Below, one piece after another: positions 16,202 to 25,655 of a DNA stretch of 64,000 bases. The stretch is from Paenibacillus_AQ nitricinens. GTDB lineage: Bacteria > Bacillota > Bacilli > Paenibacillales > Paenibacillaceae. Numbering within the stretch: the first letter of the stretch is position 1; the number at the start of each line of letters is the position of its first letter. The stretch spans positions 5,208,001-5,272,000 of the forward strand of contig NZ_CP183948.1 of the NCBI RefSeq assembly GCF_052056485.1. Reading direction: 5' to 3'. The notes beneath the pieces were generated by a model that had not been told where the DNA came from, did no database searches, and saw only the letters and a program-made list of their open reading frames with translations. The position numbers were made by a program, and so were the translations under genes.

Positions 16202-19200
16202 TTATAATTTCACAGCATGTCCGCCGTCAAAAAAGTACAGCCAAATCTCGCTGATCGGTTCTCCCAAAATATCATGTAATGCCTTGCTGTATAACTCTAG
16301 CTGAAAACGATATTTTTCTTTAAGCGCTTCTAACCCACCCTGATGTTCTAAAACAGAGTCCGTCTTATAGTCTAACAGAATCATCCGGTCCTCTTCGCGG
16401 AACAGGCAGTCAATGACCCCTTGGATCAGCACTCCTTCACTAAAGCCTTCATTATTATTTCCATGGCTTAGCTCTGAGACGGCTTTATTCATATAATCGA
16501 GCCCTCCATAAGCCTCGCCTGCGGGAAGCATATAACTGAACGGCATTTCTCTAAGCTTCCAAGAAGAATCTATTAATCTACGACCCAGTTCATTCGTATA
16601 AAAAGTCTCTATCTGATCGGGGGCAACCGCCTCCACCTGCTCAGCAGTTAGAATAGCCAATCTCTGCAAACGGGCTAATGTTTCTTCCACAACTTTAGAA
16701 TCAACAGAACCCTCCAGCGGAATATGCTGCATAACCGTATGGTAAGCTGTCCCGCGCTCCGCTGGGGTTAGACTGCGCTTTTCCATAAATTTCGGACGCC
16801 GCAAATGCAGACTGTCTGCTCCTGCCACATCTGTACGCTTATTGTTTTCTGTTGAGGTGACAGGATAACCATCTTCCTCTAAGAGATCATAAGAAGGCTG
16901 ATCCTGCATCGACAACAAAGATTTCAACTCTGTAACAGAGGTTTTGGCAGGAATACCAGAGGCAGCCGCAAACGGATAAGGCCATTCTAGTCTTCTAGCA
17001 ATTTCATCGCTATCCACAGATCCATAGACACTTACAGATTCACCTTTTTGCAGCGCCTTGAGTACAGATTGACGTTCTTCTGCTTTGTCCTCTGAGTTAT
17101 CCGAAGGAAGGAACGCCCCGGAATTCAGTTCGGAAGCATGCTGCACACTGATGCTCCAGTTCGAGACGTCGCTGTGCAGCACTGTCGAGACGGTACCTTC
17201 AGAGCCGCCTAGCTTACGAAGAACAGCCGCCGCCGGATGCCGGATCAATGCCGGTCCAACCCAGTCCAGATAGCTGCGACCGCGGGCTAGTAAATGATCA
17301 GCAAGCAGTAGCTCATCCCGATTCTGTACACTGCTCCAGCCCGCAATTTTCCGTGGTAAATCTCTTACGGTACCGACTAGAATCATCTTATCTCTCGGAC
17401 GAGTTAAAGCTACATATAATACCCGCATTTCCTCAGCCAATAATTCAAGTCGTGTACGACGATTAATAGCCAAATAAGGAAGCGTCGGGTAGCTGACCCG
17501 TGTTTCCCGCTCCACAAAACGTGGCCCGAAGCCAAGCTCTTTGTGCATCAGGAAAGGAGAATGCAAATCCTGTCGATTAAACTGCTTCGCCATACCCGCT
17601 ATAAAAACAACAGGAAACTCTAAGCCTTTGGATTTATGGATGGTCATAATTCTGACCCCATTGCCCTCTTCGCCGCCACCACCAGCTACACCAAGATCTC
17701 CGCCATTCTCACGAAGCCGTGAAATGAACACCAGAAAACGGAACAACCCACGCGCCGCAGTATCATTCTCAAATTGAACAGCCCGATCATACAAAGCTTT
17801 AAGATTGTTCTGTCGCTGTGAGCCTCCAGGCAAGCCTCCAACCCATTCCAGATAGCCGCTCTCACCATAAATACGCCAAATCAGCTCACTGAGACTGCCT
17901 TGTCTAGCCGCATCTCTCCAGCTTTCAAGCCGTTCCAGAAAATTCTTAAGCTTATGCTTCAGCTTTAGGCTGATTTGCGGTAAAGCTCCACTTTCAGATT
18001 CCACCTCATTAATGATTTCATCATTATTATTATCTGAGGTGACTTTCTCTTCCGCTGCACTTGCTGTTTCTATCACATGAGCCGAGAAAAGATCGTATTC
18101 TTCCTCAGCTTCCTTTATATCTTGCAAGCTCGCAGCCACTTGTACAGCATGATAGAAAGAACCATGGCTGTACATCCGAACTGTAGCCAGTTCCTCTTCC
18201 GTTAAACCAACGACAGGAGAGCGGAGCACGCCGGCGAGTGGAATGTCCTGCTGAGGATTATCGACTACTTTTAAAAGTGAGAGTGCAATTTCTACTTCAG
18301 TGGCTTCAAAATATCCTTTATTCAAATCTCCGTAAGCAGGGATTCCCTCCATCCGAAGCTCCTCGATAATCAAAGGGGTCCATATTCTCGCCGAACGAAG
18401 CAAAATCACGATGTCCCCATAAATCACTGGGCGCATAATCTTAAGCCCTTTATCATAAATCAACAACGGCGATCCGCCGTTCAGGCCAGTCATCTGTAAT
18501 ATACGCCGGGCAATCGCCCTTGCTTCCAGCTGCGCGGTCTCACTCTCAATAGCTTCGCTTTCCTGAAGTGGCAGCTCACCGTCCTCAGAAGTCTCTTCTA
18601 CTTTACCCGATGCCGCTCCGCGATCGATCAATAATAGCTCTGGTGCAAAAAAAGTATCTGGCCCCTTCTCTGCTGCACCCGGGAAATTCGCACCATACAC
18701 AAGCTCAGCGCGTTCGTCATAATTAATCTCAGCCACCGTCTCATTCATAATCTGCCGAAAAATCATATTTACGGCATTTACAACCTCCATACGACTACGG
18801 AAATTACGGGCTAGATCGATAACCGAACCGCCGGAAGATTCATTAGACTTCTCAGATAACTCACTTAACTCGGATTCGCCTATTGTATTACTGCCACCTC
18901 CGGCATTCTTAGAGCCAAAGCTACGGTATTTATCCAGGAACAGCCCCGGCTCTGCCAAACGGAACCGATAAATACTTTGCTTCATATCTCCGACCATAAA
19001 TCGGTTACCAGGTGTTTCGCGGGAGATCAGCCGCACAATCTCTTCTTGTACACTATTCGTATCCTGATATTCATCTAGCAGAACCTCATCGAATTGGGCG
19101 CGGTACTCCATCGCTGCATCAGAAGGCAGGGAAAGGCCTGGTAGAGAATCAGGATGGCGCAAAATTTGCAGACAATAATGCTCCAAATCACTAAAGTCGA

Positions 19201-20332
19201 CGAGACCCCGTCCTGCTTTTTCCATTCGATAACGTTCACCGAACGCTATCACCGTCTCCGCAAGCTCTGCCATAAGCGGAGCCGCCTCGTTCAGTTCTCT
19301 CAAAAAAACATCTGCTGGACGGCCAAACAGCGCCTTCTGAAGATCTAAAATACTTTTCTTCACACTATCGCGCAGTTCTTTAACCATTTCCTGCAGTCCA
19401 GGATCTGTCGAATCCTTCTTACAAGCTTTCAATTTTCCAAAGTATACTTCCATGAAAATATCATATAATTCTGCCCATGGCCGTTCATTCACAGCCTCCT
19501 GCAATGCACTTACCATCTCAAGGTCAGTCGTCAAATTCTCGGCATAAGGCGCCGGACCACCCGGCTGTAGCGCGATCTCCCTGCCTTGGATAAGCTGACT
19601 GGCTGCACCCGCAAGGGTCAGCTTCGCTTCTTCAAGAATACTTAGCACCCAAGGAGTTCGACCTAAGCTATCTGTGTCTGGTAATGAGAAATCAGCTGCG
19701 GTATCCCGAAGCCACTGCTCTGGCCAAGGATGGCTGCGGGCATAGTCATGCAGTCGCTGTATGAGCGCATGTACCGCATCATCGCTGCGTTCACCACTGA
19801 ACCAGTCAGCAAGCTGAACAAATACGCTATCCGCGCCATCTTCACCTGCTTCACCGTATTTTTCCTCCAATAGCTCTTGAAGCAGCTCCTGCCGCATCAT
19901 CTCTGCTTCATGTTCGTTCAGGATACGGAAGCCGGGGTCTATCGGAATGATCTGATAATAACGCCGGATCACTTCCAGACAGAAGGAGTGTAGTGTTGTA
20001 ATCGAGGCTTTCCCGAGCAACGACAGCTGACGGCGTAAATGGTCATTCTCTCCATTCTCCTCAAGCTCCCGGTCTAGTGCTTCCCTAATCCGCTGGCGCA
20101 TCTCGGCAGCAGCAGCTTTGGTAAACGTAGCTACCAGCAATCTATCTACGCTAAAGCCATTCTCTTCCTTGCTGATCTTGCGAATAATACGTTCTACAAG
20201 TACCGCTGTCTTACCGGAACCTGCCGCCGCAGCAACGAGGATATCATCACCGCTCTCAGCGATGGCGCGCCACTGGTCATCACTCCATATGCTCCCTTCC
20301 GGTTTCGCTTCTATTTCAGGCTTCATACTCAC
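16202..20332 (-). CDS. addA: AddA helicase-nuclease subunit
   Basis: A 1376-residue UvrD-like helicase fused to a RecB-type nuclease. The Q-motif region (WSDDQWRAI) precedes Walker A AAAGSGKTAV at about residues 35-44. FSDLEHYCL, LLDEYQDTN and MTIHKSKGLEFPVVFIAG follow as helicase motifs, and the C-terminal nuclease has GVIDCLF and MILLDYKTDS (about 1305-1325). With AddB it resects double-strand breaks until a Chi site, for RecA loading. The likely start is GTG at 20332, overlapping the addB stop as GTGA; an ATG two codons later is also possible. It is slightly longer than many AddA proteins, with acidic low-complexity stretches (around residues 490-510 and 760-780). Confidence 0.96.
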   Translation of the reverse strand: MSMKPEIEAKPEGSIWSDDQWRAIAESGDDILVAAAAGSGKTAVLVERIIRKISKEENGFSVDRLLVATFTKAAAAEMRQRIREALDRELEENGENDHLRRQLSLLGKASITTLHSFCLEVIRRYYQIIPIDPGFRILNEHEAEMMRQELLQELLEEKYGEAGEDGADSVFVQLADWFSGERSDDAVHALIQRLHDYARSHPWPEQWLRDTAADFSLPDTDSLGRTPWVLSILEEAKLTLAGAASQLIQGREIALQPGGPAPYAENLTTDLEMVSALQEAVNERPWAELYDIFMEVYFGKLKACKKDSTDPGLQEMVKELRDSVKKSILDLQKALFGRPADVFLRELNEAAPLMAELAETVIAFGERYRMEKAGRGLVDFSDLEHYCLQILRHPDSLPGLSLPSDAAMEYRAQFDEVLLDEYQDTNSVQEEIVRLISRETPGNRFMVGDMKQSIYRFRLAEPGLFLDKYRSFGSKNAGGGSNTIGESELSELSEKSNESSGGSVIDLARNFRSRMEVVNAVNMIFRQIMNETVAEINYDERAELVYGANFPGAAEKGPDTFFAPELLLIDRGAASGKVEETSEDGELPLQESEAIESETAQLEARAIARRILQMTGLNGGSPLLIYDKGLKIMRPVIYGDIVILLRSARIWTPLIIEELRMEGIPAYGDLNKGYFEATEVEIALSLLKVVDNPQQDIPLAGVLRSPVVGLTEEELATVRMYSHGSFYHAVQVAASLQDIKEAEEEYDLFSAHVIETASAAEEKVTSDNNNDEIINEVESESGALPQISLKLKHKLKNFLERLESWRDAARQGSLSELIWRIYGESGYLEWVGGLPGGSQRQNNLKALYDRAVQFENDTAARGLFRFLVFISRLRENGGDLGVAGGGGEEGNGVRIMTIHKSKGLEFPVVFIAGMAKQFNRQDLHSPFLMHKELGFGPRFVERETRVSYPTLPYLAINRRTRLELLAEEMRVLYVALTRPRDKMILVGTVRDLPRKIAGWSSVQNRDELLLADHLLARGRSYLDWVGPALIRHPAAAVLRKLGGSEGTVSTVLHSDVSNWSISVQHASELNSGAFLPSDNSEDKAEERQSVLKALQKGESVSVYGSVDSDEIARRLEWPYPFAAASGIPAKTSVTELKSLLSMQDQPSYDLLEEDGYPVTSTENNKRTDVAGADSLHLRRPKFMEKRSLTPAERGTAYHTVMQHIPLEGSVDSKVVEETLARLQRLAILTAEQVEAVAPDQIETFYTNELGRRLIDSSWKLREMPFSYMLPAGEAYGGLDYMNKAVSELSHGNNNEGFSEGVLIQGVIDCLFREEDRMILLDYKTDSVLEHQGGLEALKEKYRFQLELYSKALHDILGEPISEIWLYFFDGGHAVKL

Positions 20333-23300
20333 GGTGTAGTTCCTCCTTTGCGGGACAGCAGATCCCAGATAACGTCCTTCCCTGGCTTACTCAGATTATT
20401 GTAGCCATTGCCTTCCACGGCTTCATCGAACTGGCAGACGGGTCTAAAGGAACAGAATGTGCAGGCTGTCTCTTGCCCAATCCGGTATGGCTCAATCGCC
20501 ACATCACCTTCCGTAATGCGTGTCCCGATATCTGAGATCGTTCCCCGAACGGATGATAATAAGTGCCCCCATTGCTCTGGTGTAGCTACAGAAGCACTAC
20601 TATAAAAACTTCCATCAGCTTTTACTGCTACAGGCACGATAGAAGAATACCCTTTATCTAAAGTCGTATCCATCAGGGATACAACCTCGCGGTCTGCTGT
20701 AAGCAGTCCCTTCATCTTGAAGCGTTTCAGCAATTCTTGTTCTGCTTGTTCCTTGTTCATCCCGTTAGATGAGGTTAACAGTGGGTCATGTACATGGAAA
20801 TACAGTGTCCCTGCTGGAAGCGCCGGTTGCCCGAGCCATTGCTCCGAATACGTTAGCAGTACATCCAGATAGATCAGCATCTGTAGCGATAATCCATAGT
20901 ACACCTCGTGCAGCTTGAGATCTTTTTGACTCGATTTATAATCAATGACTCGCAGAAGAATTCCATTCTCTCCACGGGCCATGTCTACACGGTCGATCCG
21001 TCCTACAACCTCCATCACACAGCCATTCGGCAGCGTAATTCTTAAAGGTGGCAACTCCTTATCCGGTCCAAAATCCAGCTCTAGCCCTACCGGCTCAAAG
21101 CTGCCTCGGCGGGCATGCTCGCCCAGAATTACAGAAGCACGTCCAACAATATTTTTTAGCTTGCGTGAGATGTATCCGTAACGTTTAGAGCTCATCAGAA
21201 TTTCACCCTGCAGCATCGGTGATAAACGTTCTACAGTCTCACTTGCCTCACGCCGACATTCCTCTGGAGACAAGCTTCCCCAGCCGCGGCCCTCTTCTTT
21301 CAGTCTTACAGCCATGTCACTTAACGCAGCATGAAACAGTTGTCCAATATCAGGTGCTTGCAGCTTATATAGCTGGCGTTCCTTCAGTCTAAGTCCGTAA
21401 GATGCAAAATGGGAGAAGGAGCAAGCAACAAACTTCTCCATCCGGGACACACTGCCTCGCAGTGTCGATCCACCGTACAATTTAAGGCTTGTTCCACGCT
21501 TTAGCTTCGTTCCCACGTTACGATAGAACAAGGAACTGAGCAGACGTTTCAATTCGAGACTACGAATATCATCAGCAGCGAACCAGTTATACACATCCCA
21601 CCATAATTCAGGTATCTCCGTCCCCTGGCGCCACTGGCGAAGCTGCATAATCAATGCACGAAGACTTTGTTCTGGATGACCAATGTAACCGAGGTGAATG
21701 GAATTCCTGACTTCTTCTGGTAGTCCTACTGGGGGAAGTGCTGCCAAGCTATGCTCTTGCACCCTTGGGAACATTCTATGCAAATGACGGATTACCTCAG
21801 AGGGAAGAAGCGCCTTGCCCTCATCATCAGCAGTGGCGTAGCTAATCCAGAGCTTTCGACTTCCTGTCGTTAGCGCATTATAGATCAAAAACCGCTCGTC
21901 CAGCAGTTTACGAGAAGCACCAGGAGCAAGCTCCATACCGGCGTTCTCAAGCACGGAGCGTTCGCCTTCCGAGAGAATTCCATCTTCCTTAAACTGCGCA
22001 GGCACAACACCTTCATTAAATCCAAGCAAAAATGCGTATTTAACTCCCGTTGGTCGAGTCCGATCCATGTTACCAACCAGTACTTGATCGAGCGCGGGAG
22101 GAACAAGTCCCATCTTCAGCTCAGCAAGTCCTGTCTCTAGGACTCCGGTGAACACATCAAATTCAAGTCTCTCGTTGCCCATCATCTCGACGATCTGATC
22201 TAGCAGATCAAGCACTGCACCCCACAGCTGACTATGTTCTCTAGCCTTCTCGGGTTGCCCCTTCTCCATAGAACCGACACTAAGTTTCTCCAGCTTTCGA
22301 GCAACATCCGTTTCATCCAGCAACTTGTACACTGCGGTACATAGTTCAAGACCGCTTTTACTCTTCTGTATCCGTTTCTCAAAAGCAAATAGAGGACCCG
22401 TTATACTAGCACGGCATCGCTCCATTGTAGCAAGCAGTTCTTCATCCATCTGTCTGCCGCCTTCCAGCGACAAGCTAGGAATCCCTTTCCATGAACGGCC
22501 ATCCGTCCAGCGATACCCTTGAATCCCACAAGCCAGCACATAATTTTCTAAGGCATCCATATCCTCACGCGTAATACTACCGTCCAGCGGTAGCAAAAGC
22601 TCCGTCTTTACACAGCGGAATACATCCTCAAAGCGCCAGCGTCGACGCACCACATCCAATGCGGAACGTACAAACTCTACCAATGGATGGTGCAGCTCAT
22701 TTACCTTCTGGTCCAGAAAAAAAGGGACTCCGTAATCCTGGAACAACGGTTTAATCAGCTGCTCGTAATCTCCAATATTACGCATCAATACGGCCATATC
22801 ACCATATTTTGCACCTTCATCTCGCGCCAGTCTAATCATTTCACGCAGTGCTCCCTCAACCTCTGCTCTGTGTGAAACTGCTGCGCCTATAGATATCGCT
22901 TCATTTGCCAGTTCATCTGCACCCATCCAGACCTTTCGGCGGTCATATCCTCTTTCGAGATGAGCAAGAACAGGACTTTCTTCAAAACGCGGAAGAACCG
23001 CTGGCTCCAGCAGCTCGTCCCACACATCAATGCCCAGCTCTTCAGCTATTCCACGCAGTTTAATGTAAGTGACCGCAGTTGGGTGAAACAATTCAAGCTC
23101 ATTTAATTGATCTCCATAGGGATACGAACGATCAAGAGTAAGGGACACGGTCAGCTTCGATGCTTGCTGCATTAATTCTCGAAGCACTACGAATTCCTGC
23201 GGGGTAAAGCCGTGGAACCCATCTACCCAAATCTGCGCCCCGCGAATGTAAGAGGAATCAGGAATATGCTCAGCTAGTTCCGCTAAACGATCCTCTTCAT

Positions 23301-23841
23301 CGATATAGAGGCGTGACATCTCCTTCTCTAAATCACTGAATACCAGCTGTAAATCATCCAGCTTGCCTTCAAGAATTGGACTTCTTGCAATAGCGCCTCG
23401 CATTGCGGATAGCTGCTCCTCTAAATCAGAGGAAGCCAAACAGCAACGCTTCATCTCCGTATGCAGCTGATTGAGCCGTTCCACAAAACCCGGTCTGTCT
23501 GCAGAGGCACCGAACAACTTCAGTTCCTCTTTACGGCGACTGATGATTTTGTAAATCAACATCTTTTTACCTTCTTCACTGATCGGCAGACTAGCGCTAC
23601 CTCCAGTTTCCTGTTTCACTCGATAGGCAAGCCGAGAAAAGCTCAGTGTCTGCGCCCGAATGCTTCCCTTCACATTCCCTACGGTCAGAAGCCCCCGTTC
23701 TGCTCCAAAGGAGCCTTGTTCCGGTACAAGAATAATGATTGGCGCACCAAGAGGCTCCTTCTCTAATGAAGTTGAGATAGACTCCCATATTTTCGTTGTC
23801 TTGCCACTGCCCGATCGGCCTAGTAAAAAGGTTACCGACAT
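20329..23841 (-). CDS. addB: AddB helicase-nuclease subunit
   Basis: A 1170-residue partner of AddA. It has an N-terminal P-loop FLLGRSGSGKTTKIWE, an inactivated helicase core responsible for Chi recognition, and a C-terminal nuclease with the iron-sulphur cluster cysteines of the family: one in KFVACSFSHFASYGL and three in ACTFCSFRPVCQFD; the nuclease motif VIDYKSSQKDLKL is present. I start at the ATG at 23841 (MSVTFLLGRSGSGK) with an AGGAG site ten bases upstream; an extension of 15 residues is open but lacks a site. It is the first gene of addB-addA-sbcD-sbcC and is preceded by a LexA-like box. Confidence 0.96.
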   Translation of the reverse strand: MSVTFLLGRSGSGKTTKIWESISTSLEKEPLGAPIIILVPEQGSFGAERGLLTVGNVKGSIRAQTLSFSRLAYRVKQETGGSASLPISEEGKKMLIYKIISRRKEELKLFGASADRPGFVERLNQLHTEMKRCCLASSDLEEQLSAMRGAIARSPILEGKLDDLQLVFSDLEKEMSRLYIDEEDRLAELAEHIPDSSYIRGAQIWVDGFHGFTPQEFVVLRELMQQASKLTVSLTLDRSYPYGDQLNELELFHPTAVTYIKLRGIAEELGIDVWDELLEPAVLPRFEESPVLAHLERGYDRRKVWMGADELANEAISIGAAVSHRAEVEGALREMIRLARDEGAKYGDMAVLMRNIGDYEQLIKPLFQDYGVPFFLDQKVNELHHPLVEFVRSALDVVRRRWRFEDVFRCVKTELLLPLDGSITREDMDALENYVLACGIQGYRWTDGRSWKGIPSLSLEGGRQMDEELLATMERCRASITGPLFAFEKRIQKSKSGLELCTAVYKLLDETDVARKLEKLSVGSMEKGQPEKAREHSQLWGAVLDLLDQIVEMMGNERLEFDVFTGVLETGLAELKMGLVPPALDQVLVGNMDRTRPTGVKYAFLLGFNEGVVPAQFKEDGILSEGERSVLENAGMELAPGASRKLLDERFLIYNALTTGSRKLWISYATADDEGKALLPSEVIRHLHRMFPRVQEHSLAALPPVGLPEEVRNSIHLGYIGHPEQSLRALIMQLRQWRQGTEIPELWWDVYNWFAADDIRSLELKRLLSSLFYRNVGTKLKRGTSLKLYGGSTLRGSVSRMEKFVACSFSHFASYGLRLKERQLYKLQAPDIGQLFHAALSDMAVRLKEEGRGWGSLSPEECRREASETVERLSPMLQGEILMSSKRYGYISRKLKNIVGRASVILGEHARRGSFEPVGLELDFGPDKELPPLRITLPNGCVMEVVGRIDRVDMARGENGILLRVIDYKSSQKDLKLHEVYYGLSLQMLIYLDVLLTYSEQWLGQPALPAGTLYFHVHDPLLTSSNGMNKEQAEQELLKRFKMKGLLTADREVVSLMDTTLDKGYSSIVPVAVKADGSFYSSASVATPEQWGHLLSSVRGTISDIGTRITEGDVAIEPYRIGQETACTFCSFRPVCQFDEAVEGNGYNNLSKPGKDVIWDLLSRKGGTTP

Positions 23842-23948
23842 AAATGATAGACTCCTTCCGTAGCGGAGAAAATGTATAAGATACAAGGTGAAATACTCAC
23901 CGTTTGATAATGTTCAAATGAAAAAGCTCAGTCGTTCCTCGTCCCCTC

Positions 23949-23985
23949 AGTATAGCATAACTGCACAAATCAGAACATGCGTTTG
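23949..23985 (-). promoter_or_regulatory. Promoter with LexA-like box for addBA-sbcDC
   Basis: On the minus strand CAAACGCATGTTCT (23972-23985) matches 12 of 14 positions of the Gram-positive LexA/DinR box CGAACRNRYGTTYC. Seventeen bases downstream is an extended -10, TGC-TATACT (23949-23957). The box therefore covers the -35 position, where bound LexA would block RNA polymerase. The start codon of addB is about 108 bases downstream. SOS control is an inference from this match. Confidence 0.65.
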
Positions 23986-24000
23986 CTAGTATTTTCTAAT

Positions 24001-24026
24001 GATTTACAATCATAATCTTGTAAATC
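24001..24026. repeat. Inverted repeat upstream of the addB promoter
   Basis: GATTTACA and TGTAAATC (24001-24008 and 24019-24026) form a perfect 8-bp inverted repeat around a 10-base centre, 16 bases upstream of the LexA-like box. The symmetry and AT-rich arms resemble an operator for a dimeric regulator, but I cannot assign one. Confidence 0.4.
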
Positions 24027-24054
24027 CCGAATTCAGCTCTTTTGAGAACATAGC

Positions 24055-24099
24055 AAAAAACCCGTAAAAAGAGGCCTCGATCGAAGACTCCTTTTACGG
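24055..24099 (-). terminator. Terminator of the rRNA methyltransferase gene
   Basis: On the minus strand CCGTAAAAGGAG and CTCTTTTTACGG form a long stem, with a second inner CTTCGATCGAGG pairing, followed by GTTTTTT. It lies 32 bases past the stop codon of the gene at 24132. Confidence 0.9.
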
Positions 24100-24131
24100 A
24101 TTAAAATCCATTACTTATATAAACAGCCAGC

Positions 24132-25556
24132 TTATTTCTTACTCCGCACTTCAAAAATCGCAAACTTCAGATAGTGTCCTTCGTTAACACCTAGAATCTG
24201 CGGATGGTCTTTGCCTGCGGCACGCCATTCCACAAGTCTCAGTACTTTACCAGCATCTTTAGCTGCGTCAGCAATCGTCTCAAGAAATAGATCCGGTTGC
24301 ATATGGTATGAACAGCTTGCGGTAACCAAATATCCACCTTCGTTCACCAGCTTCATGCCATGCAGATTGATGTCCTTGTAACCACGGCAAGCGCCTGCTA
24401 CTGCACTTTTAGTTTTCGCAAACGCTGGAGGGTCTAGGATAACTACATCCCAAGTTCTACCTCCACCTGCTGTCATAGGCTTGGAGGTGTCCGTTTTGGC
24501 GGCTTTGCCTCCGGATTTAGCATTTGTAGTCGTTACTGTTGATTCCGTTCCGCTGGCAACCGTCGCCCGCTCCGAACGTTCCTCCAGCCCCTTGACCTGA
24601 TTGCGAAGGTAGGCAAAAGCATCGTCCACTACAAATTCCACTCGATCAGTAAAGCCATTTAGCTCCACATTAACCTTAGCACTCTCTATAGCATGAGCGG
24701 AAACGTCAAGGCAGGTTACTTTTTTCGCGCCATACTTGCAAGCATGCAGCGTGAAACTGCCTGTATGCGAAAAGCACTCCAGCACTGTAGCACCATCCCA
24801 ATAAGGGAAGGTTACGTGTTTACCACTCTTATTTACCGGCAAAGTTTGTAACGAGCCATCTTCTGCTTCTATTTCTTGCAGTGTAATTCCGCTTCGTCCA
24901 CCCCAGCCTTTCATGAGAGGCGCAATGGATGCTCTATTCTCACGCTGATCAAAGAAATAACCGGTCTTCTGGCCCTCTTCGATATCTACTACCAGCTTCA
25001 GATCATTTTCACTTACAGTAACATGTCTTGGGCATTCCCCGTACAGCACACCTGTAGTCTGCTCCAGCCCTTCCAGTTCACGTACACTAACATCACTGCG
25101 TTCATAAATACCACGCGGTGCCATAACCTGTACAAGTGCTTCAACAATCTCTGTACGACACTTGTCCATTCCGAGTGTAAGTAGCTGCACAACCAGAATA
25201 TCGCCGAACCGATCCACAATCAGACCTGGCAAAAAGTCCGCTTCACCATAAACCAAACGATAAGCATCCGCCCCAGGCAGGAAACGTTCTCTATGTTGCA
25301 GACAATTCGTAAACCGTTCTGCGAAAAAGGCGGTGTCCATGATAGCCAAAGGTCCCTGCGATACAATTCTTACCCGAATCTGCGACGCTGGATTGTAATA
25401 TCCTACCGCCAGAAAACGGCCTTGATGATTAAGAACATCAACTAATCCCCCTGCTTCCGGGTTTCCTTCTACTGATGCAACTTCACCTGCATAGACCCAT
25501 GGATGGCCCTGTTCCAATCTTTTTTTGCGATTGCGTTCTAATCTAACCGATGCCAA
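24132..25556 (-). CDS. Class I SAM-dependent rRNA methyltransferase, RlmI-like
   Basis: A 474-residue protein of the RlmI/YwbD family of 23S rRNA cytosine-5 methyltransferases. An N-terminal PUA RNA-binding domain (to about residue 75; QGHPWVYAGEV) and an EEHEH-type middle domain precede a Rossmann methyltransferase with VLECFSHTGSFTLHA and the catalytic-loop motif VVILDPPAFAK. A Ser/Thr-rich low-complexity insertion lies at about residues 319-364, just before that motif, and a smaller one at about 222-250. It is longer than the usual ~400 residues for this reason. I favour the TTG at 25556, eight bases after AGGGAG; a TTG three codons upstream has no room for a site. Confidence 0.88.
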   Translation of the reverse strand: MASVRLERNRKKRLEQGHPWVYAGEVASVEGNPEAGGLVDVLNHQGRFLAVGYYNPASQIRVRIVSQGPLAIMDTAFFAERFTNCLQHRERFLPGADAYRLVYGEADFLPGLIVDRFGDILVVQLLTLGMDKCRTEIVEALVQVMAPRGIYERSDVSVRELEGLEQTTGVLYGECPRHVTVSENDLKLVVDIEEGQKTGYFFDQRENRASIAPLMKGWGGRSGITLQEIEAEDGSLQTLPVNKSGKHVTFPYWDGATVLECFSHTGSFTLHACKYGAKKVTCLDVSAHAIESAKVNVELNGFTDRVEFVVDDAFAYLRNQVKGLEERSERATVASGTESTVTTTNAKSGGKAAKTDTSKPMTAGGGRTWDVVILDPPAFAKTKSAVAGACRGYKDINLHGMKLVNEGGYLVTASCSYHMQPDLFLETIADAAKDAGKVLRLVEWRAAGKDHPQILGVNEGHYLKFAIFEVRSKK

Positions 25557-25655
25557 TGACTTCAACTCCCTGTTTTTCTAAAAATGATTTTATACATGTC
25601 CTACTCGTTACTTTCATATATTGGTGTACAACCCTCGTTCAAAGGAGTATGCCCT

